DNA from: a virus
IMG/VR virus record: IMGVR_UViG_3300042368_000342
Coordinates: 1 to 32,395 of that record
DNA: 32,395 nucleotides
Reading direction: 5' to 3' (one strand)
Below are positions 15,191 to 22,935 of the stretch, piece by piece. Within the stretch, counting starts at the first letter, position 1; each line of letters starts with the position of its first letter. The notes under the pieces were generated by a model, which saw only the letters and a list, made by a program, of their open reading frames with translations, was not told where the DNA came from and searched no databases. The position numbers and the translations under genes were made by a program.

Positions 15191-15609
15191 TGAGCAAGTG
15201 GGATGCAAGATTTATGCAGTTAGCGCAGCTGGTAGCGACTTGGAGCAAAGATCCTAGCACGAAGGTAGGTGCGGTAATAGTCGATGCAGACCGCAGGATC
15301 GTCTCATGCGGCTATAACGGAGCACCAAAGGGATGTATAGAGCCCTCCGGCTTCTCACGAGAACAAAAGCTATACCGCACTATCCACGCCGAGGCCAATG
15401 CCCTGCACTTCGCAGGTGACGTCAGAGGATGCACGATATACATAACGGCTGCCCCGTGCGCTAACTGCGCAGGACACATAATCCAGCGGGGCATTACGAA
15501 AGTAATCTATATCAAGCCAGACAACGAATATGCGGATCGCTGGCACGACTCAATCAAACAAGGTTGGCTGATGTTTGCAGAAGCTGGCATTTCAACACAA
15601 GAAGTATAA
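15190..15609 (+). CDS. Deoxycytidylate (dCMP) deaminase
   Basis: A protein of 139 aa, the normal length for the family. It has H66-A-E68 (zinc ligand and catalytic Glu) and P89-C90-A-N-C93 (zinc ligands). The early STKVGAVIV and GYNGAP segments are typical of dCMP deaminases of the ComEB type. The enzyme converts dCMP to dUMP, the precursor of dTMP, for phage DNA synthesis. The start overlaps the nuclease stop (TGATG). No thymidylate synthase or dUTPase gene is evident, so the host would complete the pathway. Confidence 0.93.
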   Translation: MSKWDARFMQLAQLVATWSKDPSTKVGAVIVDADRRIVSCGYNGAPKGCIEPSGFSREQKLYRTIHAEANALHFAGDVRGCTIYITAAPCANCAGHIIQRGITKVIYIKPDNEYADRWHDSIKQGWLMFAEAGISTQEV

Positions 15610-15619
15610 CGGAGGACAC

Positions 15620-15718
15620 ATGGACGCAATCGACAGGGGGCTAGCGATCAGCTTGGTGCTGCTAGTAATGTATATCGCACTTGAGATATACGTACATAAT
15701 AGGAGGGTCGATGACTGA
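15620..15718 (+). CDS. 32-residue membrane microprotein
   Basis: It has ATG 15620 with a strong GGAGG at 15611-15615 and TGA at 15716-15718. The peptide begins MDAIDRGLAI, runs through a hydrophobic stretch of about 17 residues (LAISLVLLVMYIALEIY region) and ends with a basic/acidic tail. Its stop lies inside the start of the next gene (ATG 15711), so the two are probably coupled. It is too short for most gene callers. Function is unknown. Confidence 0.55.
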   Translation: MDAIDRGLAISLVLLVMYIALEIYVHNRRVDD

Positions 15719-16301
15719 TTACCCGAACTGGTTTGACTCGGTAGCACGAGCAAACTTTACAGAGTTTTTGCTGCCAGAAGCAAGCCGCGATAACTACCAA
15801 GCATTGCAAATCGGCGCATTTGTAGGGCACGCGAGCGATTGGCTGCTACGGTATGTGCTAACAGGTAACAAAGTGATGCTGTACGACGTGGACACATGGC
15901 AGGGCAGCGACGAAGCAGAGCACGAGCTGTTTGATTGGCAAGACGTTTTCGACACGTACCTATCGCGCATCGGGCTGCGGGCATACACAAAGTGCCGATA
16001 CTTCCGTATGACGTCAGATAGGTTCTTCAATAGCTATGCCAACATGCTAGATCGCAATCAGTTTGACTTTATCTACATTGATGGCGATCATACGGCAGAT
16101 CAGGTATGGAAAGACGGGGCAAAGGGCTGGAAGTATCTCAAGCAGGGCGGCATCCTTGCTTTTGATGACTACCAATGGGATGCAGGCAAGGGAACGGCAC
16201 ATAATCCAAAGCAGGGGATTGACACGTTCCTAGAAGTGCATGACGGCGAATACGAGGTACTTGCAAAGAACTGGCAAGTCTGGCTGCGGAAGCTCAAATA
16301 A
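15711..16301 (+). CDS. Class I SAM-dependent methyltransferase-like protein
   Basis: A protein of 196 aa. Motif I-like QIGAFVGHASDWLL lies at about 35-48, an acidic strand end (LYDVDTWQGS) near 60, and FDFIYIDGDHTADQVWKD with LKQGGILAFDDYQW around 112-150. This is the layout of the Methyltransf_24 type class I methyltransferases found in many phage genomes. Motif I lacks the classical GxGxG, so SAM binding is not certain. ATG 15711 has AGGAGGG eight bases upstream. The substrate is unknown: it could be nucleic acid, sugar or protein. Confidence 0.75.
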   Translation: MTDYPNWFDSVARANFTEFLLPEASRDNYQALQIGAFVGHASDWLLRYVLTGNKVMLYDVDTWQGSDEAEHELFDWQDVFDTYLSRIGLRAYTKCRYFRMTSDRFFNSYANMLDRNQFDFIYIDGDHTADQVWKDGAKGWKYLKQGGILAFDDYQWDAGKGTAHNPKQGIDTFLEVHDGEYEVLAKNWQVWLRKLK

Positions 16302-16318
16302 TCATTTACAGGGGTAAC

Positions 16319-16852
16319 ATGAACTGCATAGAATGCAACAAACCAGCACAAGAACAGCACCACGTTATACCAAAGTCGCTCGGAGGAAATGCGACTGTAC
16401 CGTTATGCAATGCTTGCCATGCTAGAGTCCATGGTTTAGGAGGTAGCCGACGTGACAATCATAAGCTGCTAACAAGACTTGGATTAATACGTAGAAATGA
16501 GGCATATAAATCGCGTATTGCAGCCGTAGCATATTTGTATTTGTCGGGTCAACTACCAGCCAAAAAGAAAGACTGGCCTGATATGGTTAATGAGTTTGCC
16601 AGTCTTGAAAAAGGCATAGACGCTATGTCTTACGTGTCGGTAACTAAATACCACAAGTTTATTTGTGAATTGGTAAAAAACGACAGCATTGAAATGTTGT
16701 TGGATTGCTTTGATATGAACGACAATCTAGACGTAACTCTTATGATGTCAATAGCTACTGCATATAATAACTATATGGGTTATGATGCACTTGATAAAGA
16801 CAAATATCCAGACTATACATGCAGAGCATGGCCTGAACTAACAGGTGGATAA
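16319..16852 (+). CDS. Free-standing HNH endonuclease
   Basis: A protein of 177 aa. The N-terminal zinc/HNH unit is complete: CIEC at 3-6, HHVIPKSLGG at about 14-23, and LCNACHARVH at about 29-38. The remaining 130 or so residues are helical with no known domain. AGGGG precedes the ATG. The DNA is AT-rich compared with the preceding gene (18 G+C in 60 bases at 16741-16800 against 31 in 60 at 16081-16140, by hand count). That fits an inserted homing-type endonuclease. It precedes the structured leader of the replication initiator. Confidence 0.85.
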   Translation: MNCIECNKPAQEQHHVIPKSLGGNATVPLCNACHARVHGLGGSRRDNHKLLTRLGLIRRNEAYKSRIAAVAYLYLSGQLPAKKKDWPDMVNEFASLEKGIDAMSYVSVTKYHKFICELVKNDSIEMLLDCFDMNDNLDVTLMMSIATAYNNYMGYDALDKDKYPDYTCRAWPELTGG

Positions 16853-16877
16853 CGCACACAACGAAATATCATCCAAT

Positions 16878-17030
16878 TATGGCGGATGTGCCATAGATTG
16901 CTAATACCTAAAAAAATGATAAACAACAAAAACAATACGACCCAGACGCTAGAAGATTTCCATATTCGAGAGGATATGGACGGTTATATCATGACCGAGG
17001 TAGATCAGCTAACGTCTGGGTTAGCTTTTT
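16878..17030 (+). promoter_or_regulatory. Attenuator/riboswitch-like leader of the replication initiator gene
   Basis: A first hairpin pairs TATGGC (16878-16883) with GCCATA (16890-16895). A 9-bp stem, ACCCAGACG (16940-16948) with CGTCTGGGT (17013-17021), encloses two further hairpins: TCCATAT/ATATGGA (16959-16965/16974-16980) and CGGTTAT/ATGACCG (16981-16987/16991-16997, one G-U). The 3' arm of the 9-bp stem overlaps an intrinsic terminator: GCTAAC (17008-17013), GTTAGC (17020-17025), then TTTTT. The long stem and the terminator cannot form together. The next likely start codon is ATG 17036. No known riboswitch class is recognised. Confidence 0.5.
17008..17030 (+). terminator. Intrinsic terminator just upstream of the initiator gene
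   Basis: A 6-bp perfect stem GCTAAC/GTTAGC with a 6-nt loop is followed directly by five T. It lies five bases before ATG 17036 and inside the open frame that runs back to 16886, so it argues for the shorter start. Transcription of the initiator would then depend on readthrough or antitermination. Confidence 0.55.
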
Positions 17031-17035
17031 ATGGT

Positions 17036-17842
17036 ATGGAAAACTCATGGATTAAGCTCCATCGTAAGATATTAGAGAACTGGGTATTTAAGCAAAGGCC
17101 AGAATATCTAAAGATTTGGGTCTATATTTTAATAGCTGCGAACTGGAAACCAAGCAAAGCGTTAGTCAATGGTCAGTTTGTGACAATCGATCGCGGTGAG
17201 ATGCTAACAAGCTACCGATCGCTAGCAGAAGGGGCAGGAACTACGGTGCAAATCGTAAAAACCTTTCTCAAGTACGCAGAAAATGACGGCATGATTAGCG
17301 TCAAAAGCAACACAGCAGCAACACGCCTTAAGATATTGAATTACGAAGACTTACAAGGACGTGAAAACAACGATCAACACACGCCTAACACACGGTTAAC
17401 ACACGATCAACACACGCCTAACACTATCATAAGAAGTAAAGAATATAAAGAAGGTAAGAAAGAAAGAATAGAAGAAGAAGATAAAGATAGTGTGAGTATG
17501 CGCTCGCGCGCATTCACGCGCCCAAGTTGTCAAGAAATCCTTGACTACTTCCAAGAGCTAGGCAGCACGCAGGAAGAAGCAAACAAATTCTACGACCATT
17601 ACACAGCCAACGGCTGGAAGGTGGGCAAGAACGCTATGAAGGATTGGAAAGCAACAGCGCGGAACTGGAACAGGAACAAAGGCAAGTTTGGCAAAGAAGC
17701 TGATCCGCAGATTGCGATCCGCACAAAGCCCGCAGGATTACCGAAGCAGGTGGTCGAATTGTACCAAAAAGAGCTACCATCAGAAATTGAAATAGAGCGC
17801 ATGAAAGCTTTGTACCTGTCCAAAGTATCAAACAACGAATAA
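17036..17842 (+). CDS. Replication initiator (lambda O-like organisation)
   Basis: A protein of 268 aa from ATG 17036. The N-terminal domain begins ENSWIKLHRKILENWVF and continues RGEMLTSYRSLAEGAGTTVQIVKTFLKYAEN, split here; it is the winged-helix pattern of phage replication proteins. A low-complexity linker (about residues 110-155, with DQHTPNT twice, then Lys/Glu-rich) is followed by a C-terminal helical domain, including NGWKVGKNAMKDWKATARNW, typical of phage replication or helicase-loading partners. The frame is open upstream to ATG 16886, but that segment contains a terminator and structured RNA. The linker DNA carries iterons, so the gene probably contains its own origin. Confidence 0.85.
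   Translation: MENSWIKLHRKILENWVFKQRPEYLKIWVYILIAANWKPSKALVNGQFVTIDRGEMLTSYRSLAEGAGTTVQIVKTFLKYAENDGMISVKSNTAATRLKILNYEDLQGRENNDQHTPNTRLTHDQHTPNTIIRSKEYKEGKKERIEEEDKDSVSMRSRAFTRPSCQEILDYFQELGSTQEEANKFYDHYTANGWKVGKNAMKDWKATARNWNRNKGKFGKEADPQIAIRTKPAGLPKQVVELYQKELPSEIEIERMKALYLSKVSNNE
17365..17500 (+). other. Putative origin of replication: 11-bp iterons plus A-rich tract
   Basis: AACACACG occurs at 17376, 17387, 17398 and 17409 with an exact 11-bp period, and a fifth partial copy (AACAC) starts at 17420. A longer 22-bp direct repeat (17370-17391 and 17403-17424) is part of the array. The array is followed by about 65 bases that are strongly A/G-rich on one strand (17425-17490) and could serve as the unwinding element. 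Iterons within the initiator gene next to an A-rich segment is the lambda ori arrangement. Confidence 0.6.
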
Positions 17843-17925
17843 AAACGCGTCTACGGGGCTGGAAACGGCCTGCAAACAACTATTAACCATTACTTAACAG
17901 CTCAAAAACAACACGGAGGGTAAAT

Positions 17926-18495
17926 ATGAGGCGGTATAGAAAGCTAAACGAGGTTCTCGCAATGTCCGACACCATCCTAAAATACTTTGACGTGCACCGG
18001 TCACGGTTCGTAACATGGGCACGTAAACAGCCCGACTTATTTCCAGAAGTAGGCAAGCGCGCGATGTATGACTACCTATTCATCGCAATCAACAGGCACA
18101 TGATACCAGCCAACACCACAGACACGCAACAAGCACTCAAAATCATCAAACAAAAACTAGCAATGAGACCAAACACGCAAAACCCAGCTATCCTAAACCT
18201 TATTGACCAATTCTGCAAGCTCTATAACTGCACATGGGAGCAGCTTGTAGCGCAATCCCGATTCCATTGGGTCGTAGAATGCCGCTACCTGCTCATGTAC
18301 TTCCTGTTCACGAAGTACAGACTATCTAACTCATTGATAGCGCGGCTATTTAACAAGCACCACTCGTCAGTTATCCACGCGCTGCGTAACATGCGCAACC
18401 AGATCGAGACGGATGCTAACTTCCGTGAATACGTGGAACGCATGGAAACGCTGCTAGATATTAACTTTACCGTGCAAGTGGAAGAGATAGAGTGA
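17926..18495 (+). CDS. DnaA domain IV-like DNA-binding protein
   Basis: A protein of 189 aa. The C-terminal half (about 110-165) reads CRYLLMYFLFTKYRLSNSLIARLF, then NKHHSSVIHALRNM, in blocks. This is the DnaA domain IV helix-turn-helix layout, with HHSSV in place of the DHSTV signature that reads DnaA boxes. There is no AAA+ domain. The gene has GGAGGG before ATG 17926 and lies between the replication initiator and the terminase genes. It may recruit or compete with host DnaA, or bind an origin or late promoter. TTATCCAC, a near DnaA box, occurs inside the gene at 18371-18378. Confidence 0.75.
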   Translation: MRRYRKLNEVLAMSDTILKYFDVHRSRFVTWARKQPDLFPEVGKRAMYDYLFIAINRHMIPANTTDTQQALKIIKQKLAMRPNTQNPAILNLIDQFCKLYNCTWEQLVAQSRFHWVVECRYLLMYFLFTKYRLSNSLIARLFNKHHSSVIHALRNMRNQIETDANFREYVERMETLLDINFTVQVEEIE

Positions 18496-18535
18496 GTAAT
18501 GTGGAATTTTACAAACTAGTTATGCAGACCTCATA

Positions 18536-18973
18536 ATGGGCCGTAAAAAGTTAGAACTCGACGAAGAGAAGATATGGGAAGCTGCGACGAAGGGGGCTGG
18601 CTTTGAAGCTATTGCCAGAGCACTCGGCAAGGATGCAGACGGCAAGCCCCTAGTATCTGGCGAGACGATACGCAGGCGCTACGCAGAGCTTATATCGCAG
18701 GCCAAAGCTAACGGCGATATTGAGCTTTATGCTGCACTATGGGAAGAAGGCGTAATAGGCGTACCAGATCAGAACGGCAACAGAAAACGCAACGGTGCGG
18801 TCTTGTTGCGCCTTGCAGAGCATCGACTAGGAATGTCCCAAAAGATGCATCAAACAAATGAGCGGCAAGAGTTTAACATCGTTATTGGCCCGAAACCGAA
18901 TACCATACCACTAGAAGCAGATGATACAAGTAACAACACCATTGCCAGCACAGACGGCCTTTTGGAACAGTAG
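18536..18973 (+). CDS. Terminase small subunit (probable)
   Basis: A protein of 145 aa. A helix-turn-helix lies in the first 55 residues (EKIWEAATKGAGFEAIARALG ... SGETIRRRYAEL), followed by helices and an acidic/polar C-terminus. TerS recognises the packaging site and feeds DNA to TerL. The assignment rests on the DNA-binding region, the size and the 53-bp overlap with the terL gene. It starts 40 bases after the DnaA-like gene stop, with no strong Shine-Dalgarno. Confidence 0.8.
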   Translation: MGRKKLELDEEKIWEAATKGAGFEAIARALGKDADGKPLVSGETIRRRYAELISQAKANGDIELYAALWEEGVIGVPDQNGNRKRNGAVLLRLAEHRLGMSQKMHQTNERQEFNIVIGPKPNTIPLEADDTSNNTIASTDGLLEQ

Positions 18974-20081
18974 AGCACGGCATCGGCTTTTCGTGGGTGG
19001 TATCGGTAGCGGCAAGACGCTAGCAGGATGCCTTGAGATACTACGGCAGCCGTCAGGAACATTTGGCACGGTCATAGCCCCTACCTATCCGATGCTGCGG
19101 GATGCTACGCTGCTCACGTTCTTTGAGAAGTTTGGGCAAGCGGTCGAGAGCCATAACAAGAGCGAAGGCGTCACCGTACTACGCAACGGTACTACCGTGT
19201 TCTGGAGATCAGCAGACAAGCCCGATTCACTCCGAGGCCCTAACCTCAACTGGTTCTACCTAGATGAAGCGGACTATATGGACGGCGCGACGTGGGACGT
19301 TATGCTTGGTCGTATTCGCCGCGATCCTACCGCTTGCTGGCTTACCACATCCCCTAATGGAGATACCAACTGGGTATATGAGCGGTTTTACCGTAAGTGG
19401 ACAGAAGGCAATCCAGAGTACTTCGTAGCGCAGGCAAAGACAAGGGACAATGTCCACCTACCTCCAGAATACGTCAGGACGCTAGAGGAGACGTATACCA
19501 GCGAGTTTGCGCGGCAGGAGCTGGAAGGGGAATTCATCGGGCCAATGGGGCGCATCATGCGGAAAGAGTGGCTGCAATACGCTCTGCTTCCAGAAGATGA
19601 CATCACGTACGTAATCGGAGTGGACTTGGCAGTAGGTATGAAGTCCAATGCAGACGATCGCGCTATTGTGGTGGTAGGCAAGCGTGGCACGACGTATTAC
19701 GTCGCTGATGTGGTATTCGGCAAGTGGAGCTTTAACGAGACCAAAGAAAAGGCAAAGCAGACGGCCTACAATTGGAATGCGGTCAGGGTGTGCGTTGAGA
19801 ATGTGGCGTATCAAGAGGCTATGGTACAACAGCTGCGAGCCGAGACCATGCTAAACATTCAGGGTGTGAATCCTCGTGGACGCAATAAGCTCACGCGCTT
19901 TCTGCCCATCGCGGGCAAGTATGAGCACGGGTACATCAAACATGTGAATAGCGTACCTTTGGAATTTACCGAGCAACTGCTTATGTTCGACGGCAAAGAT
20001 GGGAAGCCCGACGATATGGTTGACGCTCTCATCTACGCTGTAAACGGACACGAATCAAACACTTACGTTTACGAGATATAG
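18921..20081 (+). CDS. terL: Terminase large subunit
   Basis: A protein of 386 aa, the motor and nuclease for DNA packaging. Walker A is GGIGSGKT at 26-33; Walker B with catalytic Glu is LDEAD at 114-118 (D115, E116); the coupling motif TTSP is at 142-145. The RNase H-fold nuclease acids are D235 (GVDLAVG), E293 (VENVAY) and D365/D368 (DDMVDAL). The protein is compact but complete. It overlaps the small subunit gene by 53 bp and ends in TAGTG with the portal gene. Confidence 0.97.
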   Translation: MIQVTTPLPAQTAFWNSRARHRLFVGGIGSGKTLAGCLEILRQPSGTFGTVIAPTYPMLRDATLLTFFEKFGQAVESHNKSEGVTVLRNGTTVFWRSADKPDSLRGPNLNWFYLDEADYMDGATWDVMLGRIRRDPTACWLTTSPNGDTNWVYERFYRKWTEGNPEYFVAQAKTRDNVHLPPEYVRTLEETYTSEFARQELEGEFIGPMGRIMRKEWLQYALLPEDDITYVIGVDLAVGMKSNADDRAIVVVGKRGTTYYVADVVFGKWSFNETKEKAKQTAYNWNAVRVCVENVAYQEAMVQQLRAETMLNIQGVNPRGRNKLTRFLPIAGKYEHGYIKHVNSVPLEFTEQLLMFDGKDGKPDDMVDALIYAVNGHESNTYVYEI

Positions 20082-22174
20082 TGGCAATAGCCGATTACTT
20101 CCAAAAGCTCTTTGGTCGTAACAATCAAGCACTACCAAGCCCAAACGGCACGCAAGTCGGTGGGCGAATTGGCTATCCCTCAAAAGCTGGTTACCTTGCC
20201 AACGTCGAACACGGATTTAATCGCAACCCAGTCGTAGCTGCTTGCGTGGGTGTTTACGCATCTACGCTCAACGAGCCGCCTTTGGCTGCGATGTACGACG
20301 ATGGTACGATTAACAGGAACCATCCCGTCAGTCTGCTATTCCGTAAGCCGAACCCTCGTATGGGCCAAGCTGAATTCTGGCAGATCGTCTGGACATACCT
20401 AGCAATCAGCGGCAATGCCTACATCGTGAAGGTACGATCCGCAATGGGTAACATCGTTGAGTTATATCCTTACTCGGATGCTCACGTTGCGCCTCTGCTT
20501 AACGATCTGGGATGGGTATATGCTTACCGCTACCAGTCTGGTAACATTACGCAGGACTGGCCCGCGGATGACGTTATCCATATACAGAATCCAGCGTATC
20601 GCGATCCAGTCAATATGCACAAAGGCATAAGCCCTATCAGCGTGGCATGGGATAAGATCAATACATACAACGAACTGCAAGCTACGATCTATTCGCTTGT
20701 GGCTTCTAATGCTGTACCGTCTGGAGTTCTATCGGCTCCGGGCGATATTCCTATTGCTACCGTAGAGTCGCTTAAAGCGCAGCTACGCAAGCGTAAGGAT
20801 GCAAGCGGACGTGAGCGCACAGACCCGCTTGTGCTTGGCTCTGGTATGAATTATACGCAGATGGGATTGGATGCACAGAAGCTGCAAGCTATCGAGACAA
20901 TTCAAGAGCTTGAGACGTCGATATGTGGTGCATTCCGAATCCATCCGGCGGTAGTGCTTACGAGCGCAGGACTGGCCCGCAGTACCTACAACAACCTTGC
21001 AAGCGCATACCAAGAGTTTACGACGCTAACGCGCGTGCCATTCTGGAATGCGCTTGAAGAGCAGCTTGAATCTGGATTGCGTAAGGAATTCCCAGACGTC
21101 CAATTGCAATTCGATCTTGGCGAAGTACAGGCATTGCAGCCCGACGTAGACGCTGTTATCTACCCTGTTATTGCAGAGTTTAACGCGAACCTAATCACGC
21201 TTAATGAGAGCCGCGCTAAACTGGGATTTGAGCCAGTAGAGGACGGCGATAAATACTCGTATGAAGTCGTACCGCAGCCCGGCGGCTTTGGTGCTTTTAG
21301 CGCTCCAGAGCCAGAAGCAAAGCAGGCGGTAGAAACCAACGCCGACCCAATCGAAAGCGTAGAAGGCCGCAAGGTAAAGTGGCACGAGCCAGAAGCGGTG
21401 AAGTACTGGCAGAAGCAAGAGGACGTGGTACTGAAGGCGCTTGCACCTACGCAGAAAGACGTTGCCGACATGATGAAGCGCATAGAGCGTGCAGTCATGA
21501 AGCAGGTGAAGTCTAATCGTTTTGTTGGCGGTAACAAATCCATAAAAGCCCCGCAGGATGCTATCAACATTGCAGAGCTTGTTAAGCAGTTTATGGTAGC
21601 CAACCGTGAAACGCAGGACGTTCTACGCACCCGCATAATTGAGCTAACACTTGAGAGCGTGGGCGGTGATCTCACACAAGTGCAGAGCTTTACCGATCAA
21701 ATACGCGATGAGCAGATCCGCAAGATGACGCAGAACATGACGGAGTCTGTAACCACTACGAAGCGCGATGTGGCAAAGGTTCTTGAAGCCAATGCAGGGC
21801 AGCCGGTCGATGTAGTGCAGGCGGCATTGCAAAAGAAGTTCACAGAGCTTACGACTTCCCGCGCAAAGATGATTGCTACGACGACCTGCAAAGCGCAGGC
21901 AAGCGTAGTACAGCGTCAGACTGTTAAGCGCGTTAACCAGCGGGAAACTGATCCAAAGCGTAAGGTCGTGCAAGTTTGGCTATCCCAGCGCGATGCTGAT
22001 GTACGCGATACGCATGTGGAATTAGACGGCGAATGGATCGAAGAAGGTGAGACGTTTGACAAGTACGTAGACGGTGCGGGCGAAGGCCCCGGACTAGGTG
22101 AGCCAAGCGAGGCGATTAACTGCCGTTGCACACTACGACCTGTTCGCAAATCAAGAATAACGAGCGACGTATAA
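20081..22174 (+). CDS. Portal protein fused to a MuF-like head morphogenesis domain
   Basis: A protein of 697 aa from GTG 20081, which overlaps the terL stop (TAGTG). Residues 1-400 or so are an HK97-type portal: RKPNPRMGQAEFW, YLAISGNAYIVKVR, DVIHIQNP, GLARSTYNN and EFTTLTRVPFWNALEEQLE elements. The portal dodecamer forms the DNA channel. A charged linker of about 200 residues follows. The last 100 or so residues carry the Mu gpF-like pattern: ATTTCKAQASVVQRQ, D.R..H..LDGE, GEPSEAINCRCTLRP. The cysteines in INCRC are typical. Portal and MuF are normally separate adjacent genes. No frameshift or stop is seen at the join. Confidence 0.93.
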   Translation: MAIADYFQKLFGRNNQALPSPNGTQVGGRIGYPSKAGYLANVEHGFNRNPVVAACVGVYASTLNEPPLAAMYDDGTINRNHPVSLLFRKPNPRMGQAEFWQIVWTYLAISGNAYIVKVRSAMGNIVELYPYSDAHVAPLLNDLGWVYAYRYQSGNITQDWPADDVIHIQNPAYRDPVNMHKGISPISVAWDKINTYNELQATIYSLVASNAVPSGVLSAPGDIPIATVESLKAQLRKRKDASGRERTDPLVLGSGMNYTQMGLDAQKLQAIETIQELETSICGAFRIHPAVVLTSAGLARSTYNNLASAYQEFTTLTRVPFWNALEEQLESGLRKEFPDVQLQFDLGEVQALQPDVDAVIYPVIAEFNANLITLNESRAKLGFEPVEDGDKYSYEVVPQPGGFGAFSAPEPEAKQAVETNADPIESVEGRKVKWHEPEAVKYWQKQEDVVLKALAPTQKDVADMMKRIERAVMKQVKSNRFVGGNKSIKAPQDAINIAELVKQFMVANRETQDVLRTRIIELTLESVGGDLTQVQSFTDQIRDEQIRKMTQNMTESVTTTKRDVAKVLEANAGQPVDVVQAALQKKFTELTTSRAKMIATTTCKAQASVVQRQTVKRVNQRETDPKRKVVQVWLSQRDADVRDTHVELDGEWIEEGETFDKYVDGAGEGPGLGEPSEAINCRCTLRPVRKSRITSDV

Positions 22175-22935
22175 TGAAGTACAAGAACATACCAGTAGAA
22201 TTTAAAGCCGATGAAGAGGGCAGCGTTGAAGCGTTTGTAAGCGTTTTCGGCAATGTCGATTCATACGGCGATCGCGTGATCTACGGCGCATTCAAGGAAA
22301 GCATAGAAGCAAAGCTACCAAAGATGGTATGGCAGCACGATATGCAGCGCCCAATTGGTAAGACGGTTCTAGCAGAAGAGATACCAGCGGGCGATGCGCG
22401 TCTGCCAGAGCGTCTACGTGAGAACGGAGCGCTATATGTAAAGGGCCTATTTAACCTTAACACTACCGACGGCAAAGACGCATACGAGCACATCAAATTC
22501 GGCAGCGTCGATGAATACAGCTTCGGATATGAAGAAGTGGAGACAACACCGCTCGCAGATGGTACAAAAGAACTCAACAAACTGAACATAATCGAATGGT
22601 CTCCGGTTACGGTAGGGGCTAATCCCATGACCATGACAAGTAACGTTAAAGCTATGACACTCGAAGAAAAGCTGGATGTAGCGGCTACGCTTATCAAGCA
22701 ATCAGAAGAGCACGCACTCGCATACGCGGATATGCGTAGTAAAGCGGGGCGCGTTCTCAACTCTCGAATCCGAGGCATGATCCTTTCACTTGCCGATCAA
22801 CTGAAAGACGTGTCGAAAAATCTGTATCAGCTACATGCCGAGACAGACCCAATACCAAAGGCAGACGATAAGGAGATTAAGCGCAAGCAGCTCCTATCGC
22901 TTATGCAAACAATTAACACAATGGAGATAATCTAA
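22174..22935 (+). CDS. HK97-family prohead protease
   Basis: A protein of 253 aa. Catalytic candidates are H55 in WQHD and S116 in DEYSFGY; EWSPVTVGANP near 141-151 is also typical of peptidase family U35/S78. It cleaves the scaffold part of the capsid protein during head maturation. The protease core spans about 1-165, and the last 90 residues are helical and may act as scaffold. I chose ATG 22174 because it overlaps the portal stop (TAATG); the frame is open 16 codons upstream. It ends in TAATG with the major capsid gene. Confidence 0.94.
   Translation: MKYKNIPVEFKADEEGSVEAFVSVFGNVDSYGDRVIYGAFKESIEAKLPKMVWQHDMQRPIGKTVLAEEIPAGDARLPERLRENGALYVKGLFNLNTTDGKDAYEHIKFGSVDEYSFGYEEVETTPLADGTKELNKLNIIEWSPVTVGANPMTMTSNVKAMTLEEKLDVAATLIKQSEEHALAYADMRSKAGRVLNSRIRGMILSLADQLKDVSKNLYQLHAETDPIPKADDKEIKRKQLLSLMQTINTMEII

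Noticed and set aside
16319-17035. HNH gene plus structured RNA as a group I intron or an IscB/omega-RNA element
   Set aside because: No interrupted gene flanks it, no group I core was recognised, and the HNH protein is too small and lacks the RuvC parts of IscB.
17856-17871. Small hairpin with GAAA loop after the initiator gene
   Set aside because: The stem is six pairs with two wobbles and no U-tract; too weak to call a terminator.
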